Assembly: GCA_034687125.1 (NCBI GenBank)
Contig: JAQGBZ010000076.1
Coordinates: 124,001-188,000, forward strand
DNA: 64,000 nt
Direction of reading: 5' to 3'
Source: Neelides folsomi
Lineage: Eukaryota > Arthropoda > Collembola > Neelipleona > Neelidae
How positions within the stretch are numbered: position 1 is the first letter of the stretch; each line of letters opens with the position of its first letter. Both the position numbers and the translations under genes were made by a program. Below are positions 40,044 through 51,481 of this stretch, one piece after another. A model generated the notes under the pieces. That model worked only from the letters and a program-made list of their open reading frames with translations, searched no databases and had not been told where the DNA came from.

Positions 40044-41840
40044 ATGACGGCTTTCGGTGTGAGTCCTTCGTTTTCCTCCACCTTGAACCAAAAGGAAGAT
40101 TTCGAATGTCCGATCTGCTTGGATGTTTTGCTTCCTCCTGTCTTCATGTGTCCGATTGGCCATCCGATTTGCAATGAGTGCTACCCGAAGTTGAAGGAAT
40201 GTCCTATGTGCCGTCAACCGCTGCCGATCAATCCATTCAGAAACATCGTGTACGAAAACCTCACAAAGAACTTTCCCTACCCTTGCAAAAACAAGTTCGT
40301 GGGATGCCAAGTGACGATCAAAGTAGCGGATTTCAAATTGCACGAATTTGACTGTCGATATGAGTAAGTCATTTAAATCATATATTTAATATTTAAATAT
40401 TAATATTTTGGAATAATTAAATAGGTAAGATGTTTCAGTCGATGTATGGAATGATATATTATTTTATGAATTTGAAGGAAACTTCCTCATTGCCGAATGC
40501 TTGGCTTTGCTCCGAATTGTAACCAGCTGAATGTCAAAGATGAACTCATTTCACATTTGTTTGATAATCATCCTGAAGTCAAAGTTGGGTTTTCTCCAGC
40601 CGTTGAGATCGAACAAGAACTGTCAATGACGAATCCAAATTCAAATCGGACTTATTATCATGACATCTTCTACTCCTATCATTCACACTTGATGCAAAAT
40701 GAGACGTTGACGCCTCACTTCCTCGCCCTGTACGAACAAGTGTTTTACATCCAATGCATTGTCCGGAATGGAATCGTCAAATGGTTTCCAATCATTGCTT
40801 CTTCCCATCGAACTGCCCGGATGTTCAAAGTCAAATTTAGGATTTCGTCACCCAGAATGGTAAATACAAATTATATTACAAATACAAATTACAATTAACC
40901 TTTACAATTAGTTTTACAGTGAAATTAATCCATCAATTATTTTACCAATATTTACACTAAAACTTTGCAAATAACATTATCAACTTTAGTTTTTTATCTT
41001 TGATTTCATTTTAACCACAAATTCCGCTAGCACAATTTGTATTTTTTTAAATTTTTTCTAATATATTGCAATGTTATTATATTACATTCAAAGATTGACC
41101 TAAGGTTTATTCTTTAATATTTGTGCATTCTTATTTTGTTTTGTCAATGTTTCGCCAATATTTTGTTCCTTCAATAATGTAACATAGATAATTTAAGAGG
41201 AAATGGCAAAATTGATAACGGTATTTTTTTCAGAATTGCAAACTTGAATGGGAAGGAGATGTGATAGGAATGGACTACATTGAAAACGCGATTAAATCCG
41301 ACGGACCAATTTTTTGCCTCCCACGTTCCTTCCTCACTTCTTACTCAACCATTGGAGATCGGGGACAGTTGAAATGGAAATTGTTTGTCAAGATCGACCG
41401 TCTCGCTCCCCACGGATCTCCATGCAAGCAAGAGCTGAGACTCAGCGAAGTTCTCAAAACAGACGAGGGGTTTTACACAATGGTTAAAAATGCATTGGTG
41501 TCCAAAGGGGCTGAGTTCGAAGCTATGATGATTCACCCTGGAGTTGCGTGCCAAAACTGCGACCTGACCCCCATTGTGGGAAATCGGTTCAAATGCATTG
41601 AATGCCCCAACTTCAACCTCTGCACGGAATGTGAAGGGAAAAAAGTTCATGATCATCACATTTTCTTAAGGATCTCGGATAAGTTCCAACAAGAGAAAAT
41701 GGTGGCTTTTATGGTAAGCTTTTTAGAATTTCGCTGAACTAATGATTAAATTATTTTGAAAGTTTAATAAATTGAATATTTATTAAATATTTTAGTCAAA
41801 ATGGCAAAACCAAGAAACTCCCGGTATCTGCAACGTATAA
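40044..41840 (+). CDS. SIAH-type RING E3 ubiquitin ligase with C-terminal ZZ zinc finger
   Basis: Four exons: 40044-40363, 40478-40859, 41234-41713 and 41796-41840, giving 408 residues with phases closing exactly. A RING occupies about 22-58 (CPICLDVLLPPVFMCPIGHP, then C..C and CPMC). It is followed by the SIAH/SINA zinc-finger pair (CKNKFVGC..H..C, HCRMLGFAPNC..HLFDNH) and a SINA substrate-binding fold to about 300. In this family the RING recruits an E2 enzyme and the SINA part binds substrates for ubiquitination. Unlike ordinary SIAH proteins (about 280-320 residues), this one carries a ZZ-type zinc finger at about 334-380: CQNC, FKCIEC, LCTEC and HDHH. ZZ domains bind peptide N-termini or SUMO, so the fusion suggests an added recognition module. 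It is probably cytosolic or nuclear; no signal peptide is seen. The RING ligands all appear present. Confidence 0.85.
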
Positions 41841-43276
41841 CATAAAAGGTAAAAGAAGCCAAATGTTTCATTTATTTCTGTAAATTAAATTAAATATAAA
41901 TTAAATTTGAACCAGATCCAAATGGTGTTGTTTGAAATTAATGTTTTTATGAGATTCGAAAAAATTCGATTTCCGACCTCTTATTGACCAATTAAAGAAC
42001 AGTATATAAGTTCTAATATTTAATTAAATATTAAAACTCTAATGTATGTGTATGATATTTATTATTTGAGGAATTGACTTAATGAGAAATTTTTAATTTT
42101 TGTAATATACATAAATAAAATTTGCATTTATGAATACAAATACATCACGTTGTATCAGACCAAATCAAAAAAGAAATATATAAATATTTATGTAAACTAA
42201 CTAAATATCATAAAGACTTAAAATGTGTAAAGATTTCACATATTGTGTTGTTAAAGAATAATGAATTGAAAGAACTCCTATAATATTCATGAATTGTAAT
42301 TATGATTTCAATTGTTGTTAAAAAATAATGTATACCTTACCATTTTGTAATGAATTAGTGAAATGAATTTTTCTCACTTCGGTTATGATTCCTATAAGAT
42401 GTAAAGGTTTTGATATTTACCCTAAGAAATGAACTAACTTTTACCAAGTTTCTTTCATTAAACTATGAATTTCCTATAATTTAACTATAAATTATATTTA
42501 TGACTTTTCAATCACTTGTTATACTTTAATTGTTATATGCATTAGTTTTTATGTGATATTAATTTCCGATTTCGATAATCTTACTTAAAGTTAATACCTT
42601 GTATATAATAAATAGTACCTATAAACTATAATTAATAGGTAATTGAACAAATGAATTCAACATCACATCCTTGTAATATTTTAGATCTTAAATATTCTTT
42701 AAATAACTACTAATCTTTGTAAATAAACTTATGGTTTATATGAAACTGTATAGGATCAAAACATTTCCTAACGATCAAGACATATCTTCTACCAAAACAT
42801 GAATTTCAATCTTCCTAATAATGAAGTGTTTAAACTATTTTATGTACAATAACAATAAGAATGAAAACTTCAATGCTATTCTTAAACAAAGAAATACAAA
42901 TAAGTATTTTGTTATGAATTACCTATATTTGAATTATTGTAAATATGAGTATTTAAAGACGAGGGTTTCAATATGAAGACTTTAACTTATTCATATCAAT
43001 AATTAATGCACTGAATGTTAATTTACAAAACAATTATTAAATCTTGCCAAAACATTGACTGCAACTGACCAATTCTTAATCTAAATGCTATTTTGAGTAT
43101 TTATATAAAAGATCTTTGTTAGTCTAGTGAGAATAGCGAAAATAAAAAAAAATTAAAATACCATCATTTGTTTTTATTTCAATTCATTTTATAATCATTA
43201 TACCATAACAATATTTCAGTTTATTTTTCTCGCTCGTTTCAATACATTTCTTAGTTTTTGCATTTTTTCCTTCTTT
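41841..43276. other. Intergenic, no gene seen
   Basis: This is a very AT-rich spacer between the SIAH-ZZ gene (plus) and the GILT gene (minus), whose 3' ends converge here. Only short chance frames are present. Confidence 0.5.
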
Positions 43277-44189
43277 TTACAACTTTTTAAGTTCATCACA
43301 AGCTTCAGCCGCATGACCAATTTTATCACAAATGACTTGTAAGAAATTTGCTTCGCTGTCTCTCATGTCTTCTTCAGTCCACAAATGATCAAACATGATC
43401 CAAGGAACGTAATAAAGCGGAGGATTGTTCAAACTGTGAGTTCTTTCACCCATGTGATTCATCAGTTCGTTTCCGTAAGACTCGATGCAATGCTCAATAT
43501 GGGAGAATTCAAGTCCAAGGGCTTCTGAGCATTCTGGGCCTGAATTGGGTGGGTCAATTGAAGCTATGCTGCAATTGATGAAAGCAGCTTGAACTTCCAG
43601 AGGGAAATAATAAAGGCCACATAGTTGGACCATGTTCCCTTCGCATTCGCGTGGACCGTGATGGCATTCAAATTCAAATTGACCATCTTCTCCTTTGAAG
43701 GTCTAAAAACATCAATATTTATTGACATTTATATTTCATGTTTTGATATTTCATTAATACGTCTTTTAGATTTTTAAACCATTTATATAAAATAATATTA
43801 TTTTATTATAATTTTTTAGTTCATTAATGTGTTAGTTGGGAGAAAATGAATTTTAATTATAATACCTCAGCTTTTCCATAAGGAAGGAAATCAATGGAGA
43901 AAAATTTGTTAACTCCGCCGAATTTCTGGAACGTTGGGAAAAGTTGGTTGTTGATGAATCTTCTCGAGTCTGGACAAAGAGACTCGTAGTAAACTGATAC
44001 AACAACTGGCTAAAACCATTAAAATGTTCGATTTAATATTCAATTATTTTAATAAATTCCATTCAAAGTACCATGTTTTGATGAATAAAATTAAATATTG
44101 ATTAAATGACGCTGCTTTACCTTATCTTGCCCATAAGCAATAGAACTTAAAGTGAAAATCACCAGGATGGATAACAGTAAAGAATTCAT
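43277..44189 (-). CDS. Gamma-interferon-inducible lysosomal thiol reductase (GILT)
   Basis: Three exons: 44189-44121, 44009-43866 and 43702-43277, all phase 0, giving 212 residues, the usual GILT size. MNSLLLSILVIFTLSSIAYG is a signal peptide. The thioredoxin-fold active site reads CPDS at about residues 35-38 (YYESLCPDSRRF), a CXXS version of the vertebrate CXXC. The GILT signature C-x-H-G-x2-E-C-x2-N-x4-C is present as CHHGPRECEGNMVQLC at about 84-99. The remaining paired Cys continue to the end (INCS, ECSEALGLEFSHIEHC). GILT enzymes reduce disulfides of proteins in acidic endosomes and lysosomes, and in arthropods they are linked to immunity. The Ser in place of the second catalytic Cys may favour isomerase-like or trapping behaviour. 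Confidence 0.93.
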
Positions 44190-45257
44190 CTTAAAGGGGT
44201 TAATATCTACACCAATCAATACAACTATATTTGATGGCCGTGACTTTAATTAATGAAATGTTGAAAATATTTAAAATGAACCTTTTATACCGCAAATCAT
44301 TTGGTAATCTTTATAACTTTAAGTGGAAAATGATTTTGGTGAATATTAATAGCATATCCGTTATCTTCAACATTTTTGATCTTGAATGTTTAGACACAAT
44401 GAAAAATATATTATCGACGAGCCATCATAACATGATATGAAAACTGATAATGGACGGTCTTTAAATGTCACAAAATAAAGCAACTTGGTAATAGTCCTTG
44501 ACTTGCTTGAAATTAAAATTAATAGAGTTAACAATATAGAGTACGTAGTACGTACTATTTATATACGAAATTGCTCACAACATTTGATTTATAATATTTG
44601 ATTTATAATTCAACGTTCAAAAATATTGTTTTTATATCACATATGGTATTTATATTGTACTGATATGTTTACTATTAGATAGATTCATTCAAATGTACTT
44701 GTATATTGTTCAGATTTTACTTTGAAGTTAAATGATTCAAATCACGTAGACGTTTTACCATTTAATAATTGAAGTTGAAAAGCGGTGAGTTGAAAGATAG
44801 AAATGAATTGGCAAATTATTTTAAAGATTATGTACGAGTAGACATTTATTTTACATATTTTGAGCTTTCTTTATACAAATATAAAAGTGAATATTATATT
44901 ATAGCAAAGTTAAATATTTAAAGTATGAATGTATTAATTGGCACACGAGTCATTTATATTAAATTAAGTACAAAAGTTAATTTTTTTAAATACATTATAT
45001 ACTGTTTTATATAAAAAGGCATTGGGAGACATTTATTGCCAAAACTTGATTGTTTCACTATCAGTCAATGACATCTAATAACTGTTATAAAATTGAATTA
45101 ATGAGAGTGAACAAGCTAAATTAATTAAATCACGATTGGTTTAGTGCACCTTTAGTTCACACAATGTTTGATCAAAAGTATAATAAATTGACAAGTTATT
45201 AAAGTCAGGGTATTTTAAATTAATAAATAGGGCAGAGCAATAAGTTGACTTGGACGA
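44190..45257. other. Intergenic, no gene seen
   Basis: This is the AT-rich upstream region of the GILT gene. No recognisable exon, repeat or RNA gene is visible. Confidence 0.45.
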
Positions 45258-46962
45258 TTACACCTTCGAAGGTGCAAAGTAATTGGGTTTTTCTTGAGCA
45301 CCCTTGGCCGAATAAACTGTACTCGAAGGATCTGAAATTGTCAAGTATTTTTATTAAAAAATTGCAAACTTGTAAATAAAATTAGCGAACTCATTTTAAA
45401 CTGTATAATACAGATAGTATTAACGTACGTGGTTGTTGGTTATGATAATTGTAAGATGACCCTGGCACGTGTTCGCAATTGTTGACGTAAACAACTTTTG
45501 TTGGCTGCTGCTGATGATGAGGATTTCTTACCAAGTAGACAGGAGCTACAAAAATAAATAAATATGGTATATAATTTGTTATCTATTTCGTATGAAATGT
45601 CTATTAAGCATCAGGGCCGTAACTACTGAGCTAGGGGCCCTGAGAGATATTAGTTTACGGGCCCTCAAATTTACATTGTAAATTTTCAATTACCATATCC
45701 TTACTACTGTCCCATCAGATAAAGTACGAACACTGATGAGAAAAATTGAATGGTTACTTGATACTGTTTTAGCAACTTTGAGAATTATTAACCTGCATTT
45801 TTCAATAAAAATTCTATTCCCGACTTGTTAAAATTAAATTTTAAATGTAATTGGTAAGGTTAAAAGTGTTCGAATTTGATAAAAGAGTATCGATTAACAT
45901 TTTTCTCATCAGCGTTCGTAATTATCTAAATGTAAGTAAGGGGACAGTACTGTACGGAGGTACGTACCTCCGTACAGGGATTCTCCGTCTCCATGAAACG
46001 TTTGGCGAGAACGTTCCCCGGAAATGTTTTCGTTCGTTTTAAGAGCCGTGTATAATGAATACAAATTACACTAAAATTTTATGTAGGTATTTTTAGTACA
46101 TACATAGATTTTTAGTAGTACATACCCTACCTATCTATCAGGCCATGAGGATTTTTTTTTAAAATTTAGACAGAAAGCTTTTACGCAACCGTCAGGTCAC
46201 GAGAAATTTATTTTTAATTTAAACTTAAAAAACTTACAGACCGTCAGGTCGCAAAAATGTTTTTTAAATGTGGACTAAAAACCTAAAGCGACCGTCAGGC
46301 CCCAAGAAATTTTTTCAAATTTAAACTAAAAATCTATAATTGGACAGGTCCTGAGAATTTTTCTCAAAATAAGAAAAAATTATATTTTAAATGATAATTT
46401 TTGGGGGCCCCCTCCAATGTCATTGTTCTGTAAAAATTTACTTTTTTATTTTGTATTTTTTTGTTCCTCGATAATATCTACACCAATTTAGAAAAATCGT
46501 CGGGGGCCCTTTTAGGTCGGGGGCCCTGAGATCTTTGTCTCAGTGCGACTCAGCGGAGTTAGGGCTCTGTATGCATGTTTATAGACATTTTAAAAAATTA
46601 AACAGAATAATTTTTTAATTCTTACTACAACATCCAGTATGGCAACCCCGACCAGAACCAGAGCACATGAAACAGCAATAATAGATCATTACAATTAAGG
46701 AAATGATTGAGAGAACCATCAGAATTATTCCAAGAGGTGAATCAGGACTCCTAGAAATATCAACAATTGAAATTAAAACCCCCTTTCTTTATAATTACGA
46801 AATTAAGTATTTAATAATATAGAATTTAAAAGTAAGATGAATTAGAGAATTTCAAGATCGAATTTTTATAATATTTTACCCTCCAAAAAAGATGAATGCT
46901 GAGGCACTTTTAATTGAACAAATTAGGAAAAGTAAAGTGGTCAAAAGAATATTTATCGACAT
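45258..46962 (-). CDS. Small single-pass membrane protein, Cys-rich then Pro/Tyr-containing tail
   Basis: Four exons: 46962-46880, 46750-46626, 45545-45429 and 45331-45258. Phases 2, 1 and 1 close exactly, giving 132 residues. A signal peptide (MSINILLTTLLFLICSIKSA) is followed by a very short outer segment and one membrane span (LGIILMVLSIISLIVMIYYC). A Cys-rich juxtamembrane stretch comes next (CCFMCSGSGRGCHTGCC). The cytoplasmic-type tail has Pro/Gln/Tyr content (PVYLVRNPHHQQQ, SSYNYHNQQPHPSSTVY). The layout resembles the Shisa/CYYR1/VOPP1-like group of small adaptor membrane proteins, which often bind WW-domain partners. That assignment rests on architecture, not on a diagnostic motif. 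The second intron (46625-45546) holds a hAT-like element. Confidence 0.7.
45705..45949. mobile_element. Nested miniature element with TACTGTCCC ends
   Basis: This 245-bp element sits inside the hAT-like element. Both ends read TACTGTCCC inward, and the arms share TACGAAC, CTGATGAGAAAAAT and GATACT..TTTTA in inverted order. The terminal TA dinucleotides fit a TA-targeting (Tc1/mariner-type) miniature element. Confidence 0.6.
45951..45976. repeat. 26-bp perfect palindrome
   Basis: The two 13-base halves are exact reverse complements; the left half is TGTACGGAGGTAC. It starts one base after the nested TA element. It could extrude a hairpin or be the remains of two abutting element ends. Confidence 0.85.
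46135..46370. repeat. About 51-bp tandem repeat, five degenerate units
   Basis: The block (A)CCGTCAGG(T/C)C followed by an A/T-rich tail recurs at about 46137, 46189, 46241, 46292 and 46341, a spacing of 49-52 bases. The outer units are more diverged. It lies inside the hAT-like element. Confidence 0.75.
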
Positions 46963-47972
46963 TTTATAAACCACAAATGTTAGGCTAATTAACAATTAAC
47001 TAAAACTTTAATCTCAAATTTAAGGTTTCAAAATATCAGGTGTGACGTGCGACGGAGGAAATTGTATGAAGGAAGTGGGGAGTTTGGGTCTGTGAGTCAT
47101 TTTGATTCTAAAAAGGAATTCCTGGGTTCTTTCCAACTCTTTCCTGTCCTTAATTGAAGCTCTTTATGGAACCCAAGGGCAAACTGCGTTCCATCTTTTA
47201 TGTGTACATAAGTTCAACAACTCTCATTTACTTTGGTTAAAACTTAATGTTGGTTAATAGAATAACCAAATATAAGTTAACCTAATCATGGATGGTTAAA
47301 TATAAAATCTTATTTAGGTATTTTAGGTACTCTAACTACTTAATTAATATCTTAAAGACTTTTAATTTAGAAATTAATTATTTATTTATATTCGATTTTA
47401 TTGTTAACATAATCTTTACTTAAATAGAATTAAAGTTTGACAAGAAATAATGATGTGCAAAACATGGGATTCAAATATATTGAATTTTTATTTCTTATTA
47501 TGTAATAAATAAATGTAATCGTTGCATCATATTGCCATTGTCAAATAAAAGCTTAAAAGCTCAAAATGTCAATTTCGTTAAAGAAATAAATTCTTGTAGA
47601 AAAAATTACCATTTGTGAAGGTGAAGGTTAAGTGCAAAAGTGTTTTAAAATCAACAGTGTTAATAAAGTCTAAACTTTTAAACATTCCATTATCTAAATT
47701 GAATCCAGTTCCTTTTTATTTCTGAATTCCAAAAAAATTCTGAATTACTATCGACTTTGCATAATTATATATTATTATTAAATACAACATTTTAATACAA
47801 CATTCATATTTTGTTCATTTTTTCTATTTGTAACTTCCAACTTCCAACTGTTATAATTTTGTAATTTTAAATTAAATTATTTAATTAATTTTAAGAATAG
47901 TTCGAAAAAAGTCTTCGTTCAAAAATTGTTAAATAAATGAAGATATTAAGTAGAACATCATTTAAAAAATAA
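46963..47972. other. Intergenic between divergent genes
   Basis: The small membrane-protein gene (minus) and the gustatory receptor (plus) are divergent here, so this holds both promoters. It is AT-rich, and I see no certain promoter element. Confidence 0.45.
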
Positions 47973-50900
47973 ATGAAAAAATTAAAAGTTGTATCTTTCA
48001 TTTCTTCCATTTTGGGATTTTATCCCTCCACTTCTCAATATTACGATTTTTCTTCGAATCTTTCTAAATTGAAGATTTACACAAATTATTTTACGAGTCG
48101 TATTAATCCCATTATCACGCTTTATTTTTTAATATACACTATTAAATTTTTTGTTGATTATGTTGATGCAAATGCCGTTGTTGAAGGAGGAATCATCGTT
48201 CAAATTGCCTTTTTCATCGCCATTTCTTATTCATCATTAATGTGCTTTATTTTGAGGATCAATCTCTTTTTAGCGGATTTCAATCAAATTGATTTAATTT
48301 GCTCCAATTTAAACTCCCTCAGCATTTTCACATCAAACACCCCAAATGATTTTGCATATTGGAAAGGAGAAGAAATATTGCTGTTATTAATAATAACTTT
48401 GGTTCGGATTGTGTGTATAATTTACATAAACGTCACACCATTAATTAATACCAAATTCACTTTGGAGGCTTGGCTTGAATTTTTCAACATGCTTTTCGGG
48501 GAGTTTTTAGGGAGTGGAATTGTAATGGACTTTGGTTTACTTTTTATCACAATGTTTTCAAATTGTGCATTAAAATCGTTAAAAGCAATTAGTACCAAAA
48601 TTAAAAATATGATTGACGAAAAAGCATTAGGCGATTTAATAATTTATCCAAAAGATTGGAAGAATTTGAAGGGTAAATCTTTAGCTTTTAGCAAATTTTA
48701 CCATCCGATTTACAATAACGAGGATTCAATTGAGAAAAACAAATTTGACATTTACATTGAGGAATTGCTATACATTTATCCAGAATGGGTCAAATTGTGG
48801 GAAACAATGTCTGAAATATTTGGTTTTTCACAAATAGCCATTTACTCCACGTTTTTGCTTTACCTCATCATGCATTTTTTTCTTGTGGTGGCCGCAGTAC
48901 AAGATATTGGAGTGATAAGCAATATTGCTATAAGTCAATATATTGGAATTGCGAGTTTGTTTATAAAATTTTTAATTGCTGTCAATTCGCCTTCAAAGAT
49001 CTCAGATGTGGTGAGTTTGCTTTTATAATCATTTTGTTTCACATACTACAAATACTAAATAGTATATAAACTTGTATGTTAATATTAACATATTAAGTAA
49101 TGTTACATAATTTGTATACAAATAATATTTTTGTATCGAACAAATTAAGTGTTTTATGAGGACGTAAATTGCACGAGTTATACGTGGGCGTTTTTGTAAA
49201 TAATTTGCAAAACATTTTAATTGCAATCACAATAAGAATTTAAAGTAGGTCATAAATTCATAAATGCCAAAGTAGTTTAAAAAGATAAGAAGTCAAATTG
49301 ACCCATTACCGAACTAACAAAAAGAAATTATTTAATGCGCACTTCTTTTCTTTTCTTTTCATAAACCAATCAGATAAAAATGCTTTTTGCGATTAAATTA
49401 TTAAATTATGTTTTTGTACTAAAATGGGCATATATGATAAATTAGGTTAAAATATTCTGCATTGCATAATATTAACATCTATTTAATCAGATGGAGACCA
49501 AAATCATACAAAATTGAATTATGTTTATACATTAGTTTACTTTAAGAATTAATCAAAAGTGAAGGATTATAAAAAATTGTTTAATTTAAATGAAAATTTT
49601 AATTTATTCAATCATATGCTTTTCTCTTGGGATTTTCCCATCAATTTTGATCCCAAAATATCAATCCCAAATTTATAGGAAATTAAAAATTGCGAACACT
49701 GCTGTTTCAATATTTTATTTAATTATTCCATTTCTTCTCAGTTTTTTAAAATATCGAGATTACCTTAGTTATCGTAGAGGGATAGCTGAAGAAAGTGGAG
49801 GTGGAGTTGTCGTTCAAATGGCACTCTTTTGTATTTTTCAAATAACAACAATAAGCCATTTACTCCAAAGAATTAAATATTTTAAAATCCCCCCTAAAAT
49901 AATATTGTTCATATTTTCAAAATTATCAGTATTGAACAAAAACAATATTTTTGATCATTGGAGTTGGAGTGAAATCATTTTACTATTTATGGCGATTTTA
50001 AAATATCCCCATATGATATTGAGAAACGTTCATGATCCTTTGGCCTGCCCAAACGGTTGCTCCGCATTATATTTGACAACTTATATGTTTTTCCTTGTTT
50101 TCTTTGGTCTGGCAATTTTTGATTTGTTTACACTTTTGTTGTTGAGTTTTGGAATTTGCGCCTTCAGATCGTTAGAAGCTGAGACAAAAGTTCTTGTAAA
50201 CCACATCAATGAAAAGGATCAAATGTCATATCCCCATTTGAGTTATAAAGGGAGAAAAGCGGGAATTTCCTCTGACATTTTTTTCATGAGGATTTTTGAT
50301 TTTGATCGGAAACAAGATTTGTTTGTGGCGAATCTGCAAGAACTTTATTTGCAATGGATTGAATTGTGGAGCGTTGGGTTTAAATATTTAAGCTTTTTCA
50401 CTTTTTCCATATTTTTTATTTTCACTATGCAATTGAGCATTTCGGCATTTTTAATGATGGCAGCTTTGACCGATTTAGGAATTACGCATACAATATGCTT
50501 AGGATGGATTTTAGATATTATTATTTTAATTGTTAAGTTTCTGGCTGTTACGAATGCTTCGTGCAAAATATTCAATTTGGTGGGATTTTATTTTTTTTAA
50601 ATATTATAGCACATACATGGTGGGCCTTAAAGCTCCCGGCATTTATAATATTCGTTCTATTATGAGCTCGTAATAAAAATTATATTAATTAAAACAATAT
50701 GAATATATTTCCAGAGGCTGAAGATATTGGAGACTTTAGCTATAATGGAAAAAGGTTGGCTCCGATCACCACCGAGCTCAATGGAAGAAGCTGAATCTCA
50801 AAAGAAGGTCATTCTTCTTTTTCGGATTGTTCACAACAACAAATTGGAATATTCAGCCATGGGCTTTTTTAATATTTCACGTTCTACTCTCACTTCAGTT

Positions 50901-51035
50901 AGTAATTATTTCACAAATCATGATGTAAAATAATTGCTCTTTATGTGATAAAATTTATTTATTTTACAGATTCTTGGTGTAATTTCAACATATTTAGTTG
51001 TTTTATATCAATTCAGAAGTGCAACTTCACATTAA
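47973..51035 (+). CDS. Gustatory receptor locus, upstream alternative first exon (isoform 1)
   Basis: The large exon 47973-49010 (346 codons) ends at a strong GTGAGT donor in phase 0. It encodes about six hydrophobic membrane segments of the insect-type gustatory receptor fold (GGIIVQIAFFIAISYSS, EEILLLLIITLVRIVCIIY, FLLYLIMHFFLVVAAVQD). No receptor 3' exons follow before the next large exon at 49590. The first phase-compatible ones are the shared exons 50715-50897 and 50970-51035, which carry AMGFFNISRSTLTS and the family signature TYLVVLYQF. Splicing to them gives 428 residues. Such receptors are ligand-gated channels of chemosensory neurons, usually binding tastants or contact cues. The splice itself is inferred; the alternative is that this exon belongs to a truncated copy. 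Confidence 0.7.
49590..51035 (+). CDS. Gustatory receptor, downstream first exon plus shared 3' exons (isoform 2)
   Basis: Exons 49590-50579, 50715-50897 and 50970-51035 are all phase 0 and give 412 residues, a normal length for the family. The first exon is a diverged homologue of the exon at 47973: both have a G-G-[IV]-[IV]-V-Q-[IM]-A motif, W..xEI[IL]LL, and end at the same position (AVNSPSKISDV versus AVTNASCKIFNL). The shared exons encode LKILETLAIMEKG, AMGFFNISRSTLTS and the C-terminal TYhhhhhQF signature (TYLVVLYQF) in the last membrane span. The donor after FNL is GTGGGA, weaker than that of the upstream exon. It is a seven-span chemoreceptor; the ligand cannot be inferred. Confidence 0.82.
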
Positions 51036-51159
51036 ATTGTCCCATTTTTAACAGGTTTAAATAATTAAAAATATGATGAAATAATATATTAATTATGATT
51101 ATAAATTTCGCTAAAATTAAGTTCCATCTATGGTTTTTTAAAAAGTAAGTTCTTTTTCT

Positions 51160-51481
51160 TCATACAGGATCCATGCATCTAATACTGCAGCCATATTTGC
51201 AGCACAACTTAGGAGAATCGCAAGATTTAAATCCTTCACCACATTCCACTACACAAGGGGTGATCACGTCATTTGGAGGAATTGGGCATTTCCCTTGGTT
51301 TTCCCGTCTTCGTCTACAACCTGAATATAAATATTTTTAATGTTATCTAACAAATATTATAGTTCCATTTGGTTAAATTCAATTAAAAATTAAAAATGTT
51401 TATTTTTGTTGTTTAATTACCACTGCTGTTGCTCAATAATTGTATCAATATTAATGAAAATAAAATATATTTTGAATTCAT
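51160..51481 (-). CDS. Secreted WAP (four-disulfide core) peptide
   Basis: Two exons, 51481-51421 and 51320-51160 (phase 1), give 73 residues. MNSKYILFSLILIQLLSNSS is a signal peptide. A basic linker (CRRRREN) follows, and then one WAP domain with the usual eight-Cys order: GKCPIPP, CVVEC, CDSPKLCC, YGCSIRC and MDP. WAP peptides of this size are serine protease inhibitors and/or antimicrobial peptides in arthropods. One extra Cys before the basic run is odd. It sits tail-to-tail with the gustatory receptor gene. Confidence 0.87.

Larger units (their letters stand above)
45612..46569. mobile_element. hAT-like non-autonomous element with internal tandem units
   Basis: The ends are related inverted repeats: left CAGGGCCGTAACTACTGAG, right (reverse complement) CAGAGCCCTAACTCCGCTGAG. 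Subterminal blocks share GGGCCCTGAGA. The flanking 7-mers TAAGCAT (45605-45611) and TATGCAT (46570-46576) differ at one base, so the target duplication is imperfect. There is no transposase. The element lies wholly inside an intron of the small membrane-protein gene and contains tandem units, a nested TA element and a palindrome, each listed separately. Confidence 0.6.

Noticed and set aside
45851-46042. 63-codon frame in the intron of the membrane-protein gene
   Set aside because: It runs through the nested element end and the palindrome, so it is not a conserved protein.
50610-50669. Extra small exon in the gustatory receptor
   Set aside because: The flanking exons are phase 0, and in that phase this segment has a stop. 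Direct joining of 50579 to 50715 keeps the frame and a normal protein length.
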